Assembly (NCBI GenBank): GCA_044223995.1
Contig: JBGALE010000006.1
Coordinates: forward strand, 1-64,000
Reading direction: 5' to 3'
DNA from: JACMLD01 sp044223995
GTDB taxonomy: Bacteria > Bacteroidota > Bacteroidia > Chitinophagales > Chitinophagaceae
Length of the DNA stretch: 64,000 nucleotides
Positions 16,873 to 23,586 of the stretch are shown here, piece after piece (position 1 is the stretch's first letter; the number at the start of each line of letters is the position of its first letter). A model generated the notes under the pieces. That model saw nothing but the letters and a program-made list of their open reading frames with translations. It did no database searches and was not told the DNA's origin. A program made the position numbers and the translations under genes.

Positions 16873-17306
16873 CAGGCAGCTAAATCAAGGTCAGGTGTAT
16901 AGTTTTTCAGCCATTCTTTTACATCAAAGCTGGGACAGAGTTTAGTCACGCCGGGGAAATCACGGTGACCGAGGATTGTGGCTCCGGGGTATTTTTCAGA
17001 TAATGCCACCAGCTTATTGAACATAGCATGTCTTTGGGCATTTGTCCTGTTATCAATCGCATTATTATTTTTGTCAACGCCTCCGATATAAGAAATGTGG
17101 ACGGAGTTCTTATTATAGCCCTTCACACCATTTGAAATATTCTCTTCATCATTGATCTTTACAATTTCGCCATCACGTTTGATGATATAATGATAGCCGG
17201 GATTTTTCCAACCAAGCTGTTCTTTCCAGTATCGTTGAATACTTTCAATGTTCGTATCAGAAGGTGTGGCTGTGCAATGAACCACGATGTATTTTATTTC
17301 TCGCAT
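16872..17306 (-). CDS. N-acetylmuramoyl-L-alanine amidase (Amidase_2), copy 2
   Basis: 144 residues from the ATG at 17306, chosen because the conserved domain starts right there (MREIKYIVVHCTATP); an upstream start would overlap the previous gene. Zinc ligands are visible: the His in VVHCTA, the His in ILGHRDFPG and the Cys in KLCPSFDV, with the GYHYII strand between, as in T7 lysozyme. It cuts the bond between muramic acid and the stem peptide. No signal peptide, so export would need a holin or delivery in a particle. It is a tandem paralogue of 17350-17748. Confidence 0.9.
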   Translation of the reverse strand: MREIKYIVVHCTATPSDTNIESIQRYWKEQLGWKNPGYHYIIKRDGEIVKINDEENISNGVKGYNKNSVHISYIGGVDKNNNAIDNRTNAQRHAMFNKLVALSEKYPGATILGHRDFPGVTKLCPSFDVKEWLKNYTPDLDLAA

Positions 17307-17349
17307 AAGGGTACGGATTAGAGTGTTCGGATTTGTAATTAAAAAAAGA

Positions 17350-17748
17350 TTAAGCAGCAAAGCTCAAGTCCGGTTCATAGTTCTTCAGCCAGTCCTTTAC
17401 AGAAAAACCTGGACAGTTGGCAGTTGCATCCAGGTCGTTATGACCAATAATATTTGCACCTGGATATTTTACAGATAACGCTACCAGCTTATTAAACAAT
17501 GCTTCTTCCTGCACAGGTGTCCGGGTATCGCCCAATGCGCCTGTTTTGTTTCGCCCACCCGTATAGGCTATATGAATGGTTTCATTATCCACATCCGGCA
17601 AATGTTTAACCACTGATGATTCAGGATGAATCTTTTTTATTTCGCCATTCCTTTCTACTACATAATGAAAGTATCCGTAATGTTGGCTGACCTTTGGGTC
17701 AAATGTTGCCGTGCTATGTACGACAATATGCTTGATGTATCTTTTCAT
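17350..17748 (-). CDS. N-acetylmuramoyl-L-alanine amidase (Amidase_2), copy 1
   Basis: 132 residues. Same domain as the next gene: VVHSTATF, YFHYVVERNGEI, IIGHNDLDATANCPGFSV, and both end with a WLKNY.PDL..AA tail. It is shorter by one loop near the N-terminus (DPKVSQHYGYFHY). Zinc ligands are kept, so it should be active. Two diverged amidases in tandem is unusual for a single phage and may mean they act at different stages, for example entry and exit, or on different stem peptides. Confidence 0.88.
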   Translation of the reverse strand: MKRYIKHIVVHSTATFDPKVSQHYGYFHYVVERNGEIKKIHPESSVVKHLPDVDNETIHIAYTGGRNKTGALGDTRTPVQEEALFNKLVALSVKYPGANIIGHNDLDATANCPGFSVKDWLKNYEPDLSFAA

Positions 17749-17752
17749 GTAA

Positions 17753-18700
17753 TCAGTTTAAATAGGTTACAGATTTTGTGTTGACCAGGAAATATTTTCC
17801 GTTGTTTTCAAACAAAGTATAATCAAGCCTGCGGGTAACTTCATTTCCCAACACCATCCTTGCTGGAACTTTTACTCCGTCCACTGCGTTCACCCATACT
17901 GTTGTCGTTTCGGCGGTAATAATAGGCTTACCATCAAAACCCGACAGGCTCCATTTATTGCCATTGAACTGCAGGCCCATACGCAGAAACTCGAATTTGA
18001 TTTGTTGCTTTTGCGAATCGCTGGTGAATGTGCTCAGCAAGCCATTCACGATTGTTTGCCTTACCCCATTTATACGGTTTGTTTTAAACACTTCATTGGC
18101 GGCTGAATAATCTTCCGTGCTTTGCATTTGTTTGAGTAAGGAAAGAACCTTGTTGTAATTCTTAGCGGCTGTTGCATTATACAGATCATTACCAATCGTT
18201 GACCTGTCAGCCTTCATCCCTTGCGTAAGTACATTGAAGGTGCTTTCATTGATTGTTGCAGGCAATCCTGCTTTCTTTAGCGCATTTGCAGTTTCTGTTC
18301 CGAAGTCACCATCAGTGCCATATTTGGGTAATATGGATTTGCCATACCTTGCGATTAATGCCTCTTGTAATTGTTGTACGTTACTGCCCTTACTTCCTTT
18401 CTTTAACGGGAAGGCGTTTTTATCCTCAGCAGATTTTGGGATGGTGTATGTTGATTTAGGAGTAGTAATTTTTGGTTGTGTATTAACAATACCCGGTTCA
18501 TAAATAGAGGTTGCTGTTGTAGCAGTCTTTAGCACTTCATCAAGATCAGCTCCGCTTTTTGCCTGTTTCTTTTTCTTCAGGTATTGCCATCCGAAATAAC
18601 CGAGGATTCCGGCAGCTCCTACTGCAAACGAAGCAATGATTATCTTTTTCTTTTGCTGTTTCTTACTACTTCCAGCTTTCTTTTTTGTCTTTGCTTTCAT
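17753..18700 (-). CDS. Membrane-anchored peptidoglycan-binding protein
   Basis: 315 residues. A very basic N-terminus (KAKTKKKAGSSKKQQKKK) is followed by one membrane span (about 24-41), a linker rich in Thr/Pro, a PG_binding_1-like domain (about 96-160, with FPLKKGSKGSNVQQLQEAL and YGTDGDFGTETANAL), then a C-terminal region of unknown type with several beta strands. It would hold a membrane or particle against the wall. It lies five bases before the amidase pair and ten after the annexin-like gene. Confidence 0.72.
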   Translation of the reverse strand: MKAKTKKKAGSSKKQQKKKIIIASFAVGAAGILGYFGWQYLKKKKQAKSGADLDEVLKTATTATSIYEPGIVNTQPKITTPKSTYTIPKSAEDKNAFPLKKGSKGSNVQQLQEALIARYGKSILPKYGTDGDFGTETANALKKAGLPATINESTFNVLTQGMKADRSTIGNDLYNATAAKNYNKVLSLLKQMQSTEDYSAANEVFKTNRINGVRQTIVNGLLSTFTSDSQKQQIKFEFLRMGLQFNGNKWSLSGFDGKPIITAETTTVWVNAVDGVKVPARMVLGNEVTRRLDYTLFENNGKYFLVNTKSVTYLN

Positions 18701-18709
18701 AATCGAAGA

Positions 18710-19408
18710 TTATGCTTTGGGTTTCTTCAAAATAATTTCCATCATTGGCGCATATTCCCAGAATTCCAGTTCGCTTTGGAGATCACTTGTCAGGTCATTA
18801 CCATAAAGATTTTTATAAGCAAGAGCCACTTTTTGAAAATCTGCCTGAGTTGGTATCTCCATGAAAACAGATTTAACGGCATCTTCATCTGTACCGGGTA
18901 TAAACCAATAGGTAATATCGAAAGCGGCTTTCAGCCTTTTCGCCCATGCTTCATATTGTTGTTGACCGGTCTGGGGAACATAGCCAGCCGCTATCTTATC
19001 CGGTTTTCCGGCAAGGATGGCAAGCATTTCATTATACTCCGTTGTCGTTAACTCATCTTTTAAATCCATCATGAGCGACTTTGCATACAGCTTCTGATAG
19101 GAGTTGATCACTCTCTTAAACTCATCCTTGCTTGGTATAGCCCGCATTACATTTCTCACTGCTTCCTCATCCGTTCCCCACCCAAACCAATTGTCATTTT
19201 CAAAAGCCATTTTCAATTTCTGGGCATAAGCGGCAGGATTGCTCTCGTCGTAAGTCTTCTTTTCCTCGCTTGTTGATCTTGCCTTTCGGAGAAGACTTCT
19301 GCCAATAAAGAAACATCCACCCAACACCACAATACCAGCTATGCCATAGCCCAGCTTTTCTTTGAGTGTAAACTCATCATGCTCATGGGTGGAAGTTTCT
19401 GCGTTCAT
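18710..19408 (-). CDS. Membrane-anchored annexin-like protein with two annexin-type repeats
   Basis: 232 residues. One membrane span (21-40), a charged linker, then two repeats of about 70 residues (61-133 and 154-227). Both follow the annexin pattern: a helix, the calcium-loop motif GxGTDE (GWGTDEEAV at 76-84; PGTDEDAV at 171-178), a helix ending in Y..LY, then sLMMDLKDELTTTEY or DLTSDLQSELEFWEY, and MLAIL/MEIIL. Annexins bind acidic membranes through calcium; bacterial versions are rare. Whether the acidic cap ligand is in place needs a structural model. In this block it could bring membranes together. Confidence 0.7.
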   Translation of the reverse strand: MNAETSTHEHDEFTLKEKLGYGIAGIVVLGGCFFIGRSLLRKARSTSEEKKTYDESNPAAYAQKLKMAFENDNWFGWGTDEEAVRNVMRAIPSKDEFKRVINSYQKLYAKSLMMDLKDELTTTEYNEMLAILAGKPDKIAAGYVPQTGQQQYEAWAKRLKAAFDITYWFIPGTDEDAVKSVFMEIPTQADFQKVALAYKNLYGNDLTSDLQSELEFWEYAPMMEIILKKPKA

Positions 19409-19417
19409 AGGGTACAG

Positions 19418-19600
19418 TTATACGCCGAGATATTTCTTTGCCAATGCAGTTTTTATGGGATCATGTTTTATCACATGCGCCAGTTTGGTCAATTCTTTTT
19501 CTGAGAGCTTTGATGCCAGTACAGTCAACGCTGACATTTTTGAATCCGCCTCCTGTTCTGTTTTTGCTTCAATTGAAATATCGTACTGATATTTTTTCAT
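19418..19600 (-). CDS. 60-residue soluble alpha/beta protein, family unknown
   Basis: Start at the ATG 19600 (MKKYQYDISIEAKTEQEAD), since the frame opening at 19618 would overlap the previous gene. A first strand, then helix AD SKMSALTVLASKLSEKELTKLA and a second helix HDPIKTALAKKYLGV. No membrane segment or known motif. It lies nine bases before the annexin-like gene and ten after the coiled-coil gene, so it belongs to the block. Role unknown. Confidence 0.55.
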   Translation of the reverse strand: MKKYQYDISIEAKTEQEADSKMSALTVLASKLSEKELTKLAHVIKHDPIKTALAKKYLGV

Positions 19601-19610
19601 AGAGTTCGTT

Positions 19611-20447
19611 TTATTCACTCCTGAGCGTAGTCGAATGATCAGGAGTTAGGTGTATATTCAGTAGTTCAGCAACTGTTTTTAACTGTGCAGGGTCTTCAGA
19701 GAATTTTGCAAGCACCTGCATCACAATCTCCAGTTGCGGCTGGTCAAAGGCCGCATCTAATTGCTGGAGCCAGGGAATGTATTGCAGGTATTCAGGTTTC
19801 AGTTCACCTTCCGAAGTATTCTTCTTTTGAAAGCTGGCTTCTGTTTCCTGTGCCGGTGGGGTCTCCTGCTTATCATTGGGATTAATTAAACTGCCTAATC
19901 CGATTTTCTCCAATGCCGGAGAATTTTTTACAGCCAATCGTTCCAGCACAACGCCGCCTAATTCAACCAGGTCGAGCTTTCCGAGTTTGTATTTATTGCT
20001 CCTGGCTTCTTCCAGTTGTTGCTCCAGATCTTCTGCATATTCTTCCGATTCCTCCAACTGTTTTTTTGTTTCTTCCAGCTCATTTTGCAACCGGGTCAGT
20101 TCATACTCCCGGTCACGGGCAGTCAGTTTTTCCTGGATGATATTATCTATTTCACCTAAACCATTTAGAGGCTTTTGTAGCTTTTGCTGCTGTATATAAA
20201 AACAATATTGGTCATTACGTGGTGAAAGACTGGAATTGTAAATGAGTATCCGGATTTTCTCCGTGTTCTCATTCATATAGTATTCATAGCTGTCAAAATC
20301 CTTTGGTTCTTCCGTTTTTGGAACCACTTTTAATGAATCCACAAAAATTTCAAAAGGACGTGCATGGCCTTTGCCTGCCATATCTTCCAGGTAGTGTTTT
20401 AGCTTGTCAATTTTCAGTTGATCGTATGTATCGTTTACTATTGGCAT
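19611..20447 (-). CDS. Coiled-coil protein of the virus-like block
   Basis: 278 residues. A globular N-terminal region (1-105, with a KFEIFVDSLKVV-type strand pattern), a strongly charged coiled coil (about 112-155, LTRLQNELEETKKQLEES then EEYAEDLEQQLEEARSN), a region with KLDLVELGGVVLERLAVKN, and an acidic C-terminus. It has no membrane span. It could be a scaffold or linker. It overlaps the next gene by ten bases (20438-20447). Family not recognised. Confidence 0.6.
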   Translation of the reverse strand: MPIVNDTYDQLKIDKLKHYLEDMAGKGHARPFEIFVDSLKVVPKTEEPKDFDSYEYYMNENTEKIRILIYNSSLSPRNDQYCFYIQQQKLQKPLNGLGEIDNIIQEKLTARDREYELTRLQNELEETKKQLEESEEYAEDLEQQLEEARSNKYKLGKLDLVELGGVVLERLAVKNSPALEKIGLGSLINPNDKQETPPAQETEASFQKKNTSEGELKPEYLQYIPWLQQLDAAFDQPQLEIVMQVLAKFSEDPAQLKTVAELLNIHLTPDHSTTLRSE

Positions 20448-20770
20448 GGTGTTTTGCAGAATTTTGGAATTACCTGGATAAAGCGGACAGGATTAATAAA
20501 AATGGACTGATTCGTAACCGTTATATCGCCTCTGTGTTCGTAATGCAGTTCATTGGCCATATCCTCACTCAAATCAAATATTCCGGCATCACTTACAATC
20601 CTCATATCACAATATGGCTCTATTAGAATGAATAGCTGGTTATGCAGGCTGACCTTTCTTTCTTCCAATGGCTGCAACACAAGATGCCTGAGACGAATGG
20701 TATAATTGGAACCATAACCTAATTCACAAACTCGTTTGGATATATAAGCTAATGCCAGATCGGTTGTCAT
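20438..20770 (-). CDS. Small beta-rich protein, unknown
   Basis: 110 residues, predicted by eye as mostly strands: TIRLRHLVLQPLEERKVSL, QLFILIEPYCDMRIVSD, ELHYEHRGDITVTNQSIFI. No signal, membrane span or enzyme motif. It overlaps its upstream neighbour by four bases. It forms a run of beta-rich proteins with 20767-21261 and 21258-21641, which together look more like structural components than enzymes. Function unknown. Confidence 0.6.
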   Translation of the reverse strand: MTTDLALAYISKRVCELGYGSNYTIRLRHLVLQPLEERKVSLHNQLFILIEPYCDMRIVSDAGIFDLSEDMANELHYEHRGDITVTNQSIFINPVRFIQVIPKFCKTPCQ

Positions 20771-21261
20771 GCTTTACATTTTTCAATCCACAAATACAGG
20801 TGAAGACTATACGATAAACTTTCGTATTCATCCTTTCCCCAACTATCCTGGAAAAGACCTTCAATAAAGCTGGCATTGCTTTCAATATTAAAAGGGAGTT
20901 CTTCTCTTTTTCGGGAATGCGACCACTGAGCTGGCTGCCATAAGACAGAAGTGATTCCTTCATTCAAATAAGCGCTACGGTCCTCTATTAAATTACCTTG
21001 ATAAAAGAGGCTTTCATTTGCCGGACTTTGGAGGCTTAATTTGCCAATAACTTTATTTGCTGACACTACGAATGAAGGATCTGTTTCTTCTGGCCCAACT
21101 TCACGAAACGGGTTAGGCAGGGGCACACCGTTAAATCCTATCGCTCCATATTCAAGACCAATAATGCTTTTAGTATCATTTGGCAATTGGATTTGGAAAT
21201 GTATAATCTCTCCAATTCGGCTAATAGCTAAGGTCTGTACTATAGCTTCTTCTTTTATCAT
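20767..21261 (-). CDS. Beta-rich structural candidate, unknown
   Basis: 164 residues with alternating strands (IGEIIHFQIQLPNDTKSIIG, FVVSANKVIGKLSLQSPANE) and a Pro/Asn-rich loop (GFNGVPLPNPFREVGPEE). The C-terminal half has aromatic strands (SLSYSLHLYLWIEKC). The pattern fits a single jelly-roll or similar sandwich. Overlaps of four bases at both ends link it to its neighbours. No enzyme motif is seen. I cannot name the family. Confidence 0.6.
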   Translation of the reverse strand: MIKEEAIVQTLAISRIGEIIHFQIQLPNDTKSIIGLEYGAIGFNGVPLPNPFREVGPEETDPSFVVSANKVIGKLSLQSPANESLFYQGNLIEDRSAYLNEGITSVLWQPAQWSHSRKREELPFNIESNASFIEGLFQDSWGKDEYESLSYSLHLYLWIEKCKA

Positions 21262-21641
21262 GCTGTTTCGGTGATTTCACAATCCAGGTAAATGGTTACA
21301 CGATATGCAGCAAAAACGATAACCGTTGTATCAGTGTCCTTATAATCCACTTTCAGCTTACCATTTCCGGGTTCCATTCCACCGAGATTATAATAGCGGT
21401 CGTTGGGTGATACATTAATACCGGTCATCAAGAGCTTGCTTTCATAGTCATCAGGAAAAATTTCCTGACGGTTTATTTCTACCTTATTAGAACCACGATA
21501 ATATAGTAGATCGTCTCTGTCAGACGTAAATAATAAACCATGAATCGAAACAATATTTTTGTCAAGCTCAAATGTTTTGGAGTGAACTGTATTCGCTTGT
21601 GTGATGGCAATGTCAAATCTTTTTTTAATGCGTTTCGGCAT
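21258..21641 (-). CDS. Beta-rich structural candidate (jelly-roll-like pattern)
   Basis: 127 residues. Strands follow one another with polar loops: KTFELDKNIVSIHGLLFTS, SNKVEINRQEIFPDDYES, KLLMTGINVSPNDRYYNLGG, NGKLKVDYKDTDTTVIVFAA, YRVTIYLDCEIT. That is the length and strand spacing expected for a single jelly-roll capsid-type domain, though by eye this is only suggestive. It starts nine bases after the lysozyme gene. It could be a capsid, spike or receptor-binding protein, or a soluble accessory domain. Confidence 0.6.
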   Translation of the reverse strand: MPKRIKKRFDIAITQANTVHSKTFELDKNIVSIHGLLFTSDRDDLLYYRGSNKVEINRQEIFPDDYESKLLMTGINVSPNDRYYNLGGMEPGNGKLKVDYKDTDTTVIVFAAYRVTIYLDCEITETA

Positions 21642-21650
21642 ATTGTCATT

Positions 21651-22199
21651 TTATGCTGTTAATTGTTTGCCGCCTGCTTTTTCATAAAACTTTGCGAGTT
21701 TTTCAAGGCTATTTTCGTGTTGACCATAGCCTGCACCGGGAAATGATGCCCATATCTTCCTGCATTTATAAACAGCCTGTTTTATATTACCTGCTAACAC
21801 ATCAGCGAGCGCATCTTTTCTACTTATCAATTCAATCGCTGCTTTGTCCTGTGACGATGGGCTGAAGTCAGGCAATTGCAAAGCCGCTTGCAGCTCTGTC
21901 CAGATACGATAAAGAAATCCGTAAGCTCCTGCTGCGGTGCTGGTAATTCCCCATTTGGTAATGGGCTTATCCGGATGTTTGGCTAAATCATCAAACAATC
22001 CTCCTCCATATAAAGTCCGGTAAGCATTGGGGCCATACGTTCCTTCCGAGAATTGTATCATTAAGAGAAATGCTTTGAGATTTTGTGAATACATCTTTAT
22101 TCGTTTATTCTTTTTGTTTTGGGTTGAAGCCGCAAAAAGTAATGCAGGAGTTAAAAGGGCTGCCGCCAAAGCAGCCCATTGATACCTGTTTAAAAGCAT
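21651..22199 (-). CDS. Lysozyme-like muramidase (GH104/lambda-endolysin type)
   Basis: 182 residues. A hydrophobic N-terminus (about 8-25) could be a signal or anchor; an ATG at about 22094 would give a soluble form starting MYSQNLKAFL. The enzyme domain has FLLMIQFSEGTYG with the likely catalytic Glu, YRTLYGGGLFDDLAKHP, then ITKWGITSTAAGAYGFLYR and AALQLPDFSPSSQDKAAIEL, all typical of the GH104/phage R-type family. It cleaves the glycan strands of peptidoglycan. It is the third kind of wall-cutting enzyme in this operon. Confidence 0.85.
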   Translation of the reverse strand: MLLNRYQWAALAAALLTPALLFAASTQNKKNKRIKMYSQNLKAFLLMIQFSEGTYGPNAYRTLYGGGLFDDLAKHPDKPITKWGITSTAAGAYGFLYRIWTELQAALQLPDFSPSSQDKAAIELISRKDALADVLAGNIKQAVYKCRKIWASFPGAGYGQHENSLEKLAKFYEKAGGKQLTA

Positions 22200-22211
22200 C
22201 AGTTGAGTTAA

Positions 22212-22931
22212 CTATGGTGTTGTTATTGTACCGTGCAGACCAACGAAGATGTAGGTATTGGCTGCTATGCCATCCATTGTACCTAACTCGATGGTCATTT
22301 CAATCAGCAGGTCATCTTCGATGAGCCGAGGATTGGCCAGTTTGTAATAGCCGATAGGAACCTGGTGGTAAGCGGCTGTTTTAAATACTGCGTTAGATGT
22401 TTCCGGCACGATTGATTTTTTATTGCATTTGAGACTGAACTCACCATTGGCAATGGTATTAAAGTTCTCCAGCCCTTTGTATTCCGTTGCAATGATCTTG
22501 TCTTTAGTGCCATCAGCAGATACACCAGCCAGCAAATAAATACCGCTTACTAAAAAAGCCTGGTTCTTTGGCAGCTTCGCATTAGACACATTACGCAAGC
22601 CGATCTCTTTATCATCCTGCGTTTCAAACAGCTTAATGGTTTTGGATGATGCAGGCTTTATTGAATAAATTGTCTGGTCAGCCAAACGAAGCGAACCATT
22701 AGCAAGCCCTTCTTTAATATGTGCCGGCAGCTCGCCAAAGAATTTTTCCATCTCCGCTCTTGATCCCCGGCTTGGAGAGCCTGTATTAGAGAGTTTGTTG
22801 ATGGTGCGCTGCCTTTTTATTGGATTCATGCGGCGAAGCGCACCAAGCAACTCACCATCATCAACTCCGTCAATGCCGACTAACGCACCGGCGTTATTGT
22901 ATTCTTCAATTCCTTCTAAAAAACCTAACAT
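22212..22931 (-). CDS. Candidate major structural protein of the virus-like block
   Basis: 239 residues. The N-terminal ~75 residues are Gly/Asp-rich and basic (FLEGIEEYNNAG, GIDGVDDGELLGALRRM, PIKRQRTINKL), then a sandwich-like domain (about 100-239): SKTIKLFETQDDKEIGLRN, NQAFLVSGIYLLAGV, IANGEFSLKCNKKSIV, VPIGYYKLANPRLIEDD, ending TYIFVGLHGTITTP. This ordered run of strands with G-Y-K-L-P-type turns resembles single jelly-roll coat proteins. No HK97-type feature is seen. It is the best candidate for a coat protein here, but only by shape and context. Confidence 0.5.
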   Translation of the reverse strand: MLGFLEGIEEYNNAGALVGIDGVDDGELLGALRRMNPIKRQRTINKLSNTGSPSRGSRAEMEKFFGELPAHIKEGLANGSLRLADQTIYSIKPASSKTIKLFETQDDKEIGLRNVSNAKLPKNQAFLVSGIYLLAGVSADGTKDKIIATEYKGLENFNTIANGEFSLKCNKKSIVPETSNAVFKTAAYHQVPIGYYKLANPRLIEDDLLIEMTIELGTMDGIAANTYIFVGLHGTITTP

Positions 22932-22970
22932 AAGTTTTCGGGTTTATGGATTAATAAATTTGATTTATGA

Positions 22971-23555
22971 TTAATAAAGGCGTTCATCCAACTCAACAAT
23001 GCCGACCTGGAAATCATCATCGCCTCTCATTTGTCCCTGAAACTGCATGGCGCTTTCGGCTACCTGTTGCTCTATATCATTCAAAGCGGCCAGGTGTCCA
23101 TCCATCGGATCGTTGTAGGTGAAGTATTGCAGCTCACCGACACCGTTAGTCGCAGCGGCTACTTTTTTCTTCAGTATCTTATCGAGATAGAATTTTTCCT
23201 GCAAGCTCTCTTTGTATGCCTGAAGACGCTCCTTTATGCCCTCCATTCCCTCCAGGCCACTAACCGTTCCACTTTTCTGAAATCCATTGGCAGCCATGAT
23301 GCCAATTCCAAGAAGCTGAACTAACCTGTTGCCTGTATAGTGACCGGCTCCGGTGGTGATGATTCCTACCGCAATTGAAGGCTTACCAATTACAGATCCG
23401 ATCAGACCTCCGCCCAAAACACCGATTAAAATATCCTTGCCTGTTTCCAGCACCGTGTTTTTAGCGTTCCCTTTCGTTGGTAAGCCTTCATTCATCCCGC
23501 TTAAGAAGTGTTTCTTCTTTGCTTCCTGTTTATATCGGTTTTTCTTTTTTGACAT
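22971..23555 (-). CDS. Gly-rich membrane protein with basic N-terminus
   Basis: 194 residues. A basic start (MSKKKNRYKQEAKKKHFLSG), then hydrophobic Gly-rich segments (DILIGVLGGGLIGSVIG, SIAVGIITTGAGHYTG, LVQLLGIGIMAANGF) that could form a membrane hairpin, then SGLEGMEGIKERLQAYKESL and a C-terminal acidic region with TNGVGELQYFTYNDPMDGHL. Its NG/EG-rich motifs recur in neighbouring proteins. A particle-membrane or minor structural protein is a fair guess. Family unknown. Confidence 0.55.
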   Translation of the reverse strand: MSKKKNRYKQEAKKKHFLSGMNEGLPTKGNAKNTVLETGKDILIGVLGGGLIGSVIGKPSIAVGIITTGAGHYTGNRLVQLLGIGIMAANGFQKSGTVSGLEGMEGIKERLQAYKESLQEKFYLDKILKKKVAAATNGVGELQYFTYNDPMDGHLAALNDIEQQVAESAMQFQGQMRGDDDFQVGIVELDERLY

Positions 23556-23586
23556 ATTAAAAAGATTTTATTTTAATGGGTAAAGA

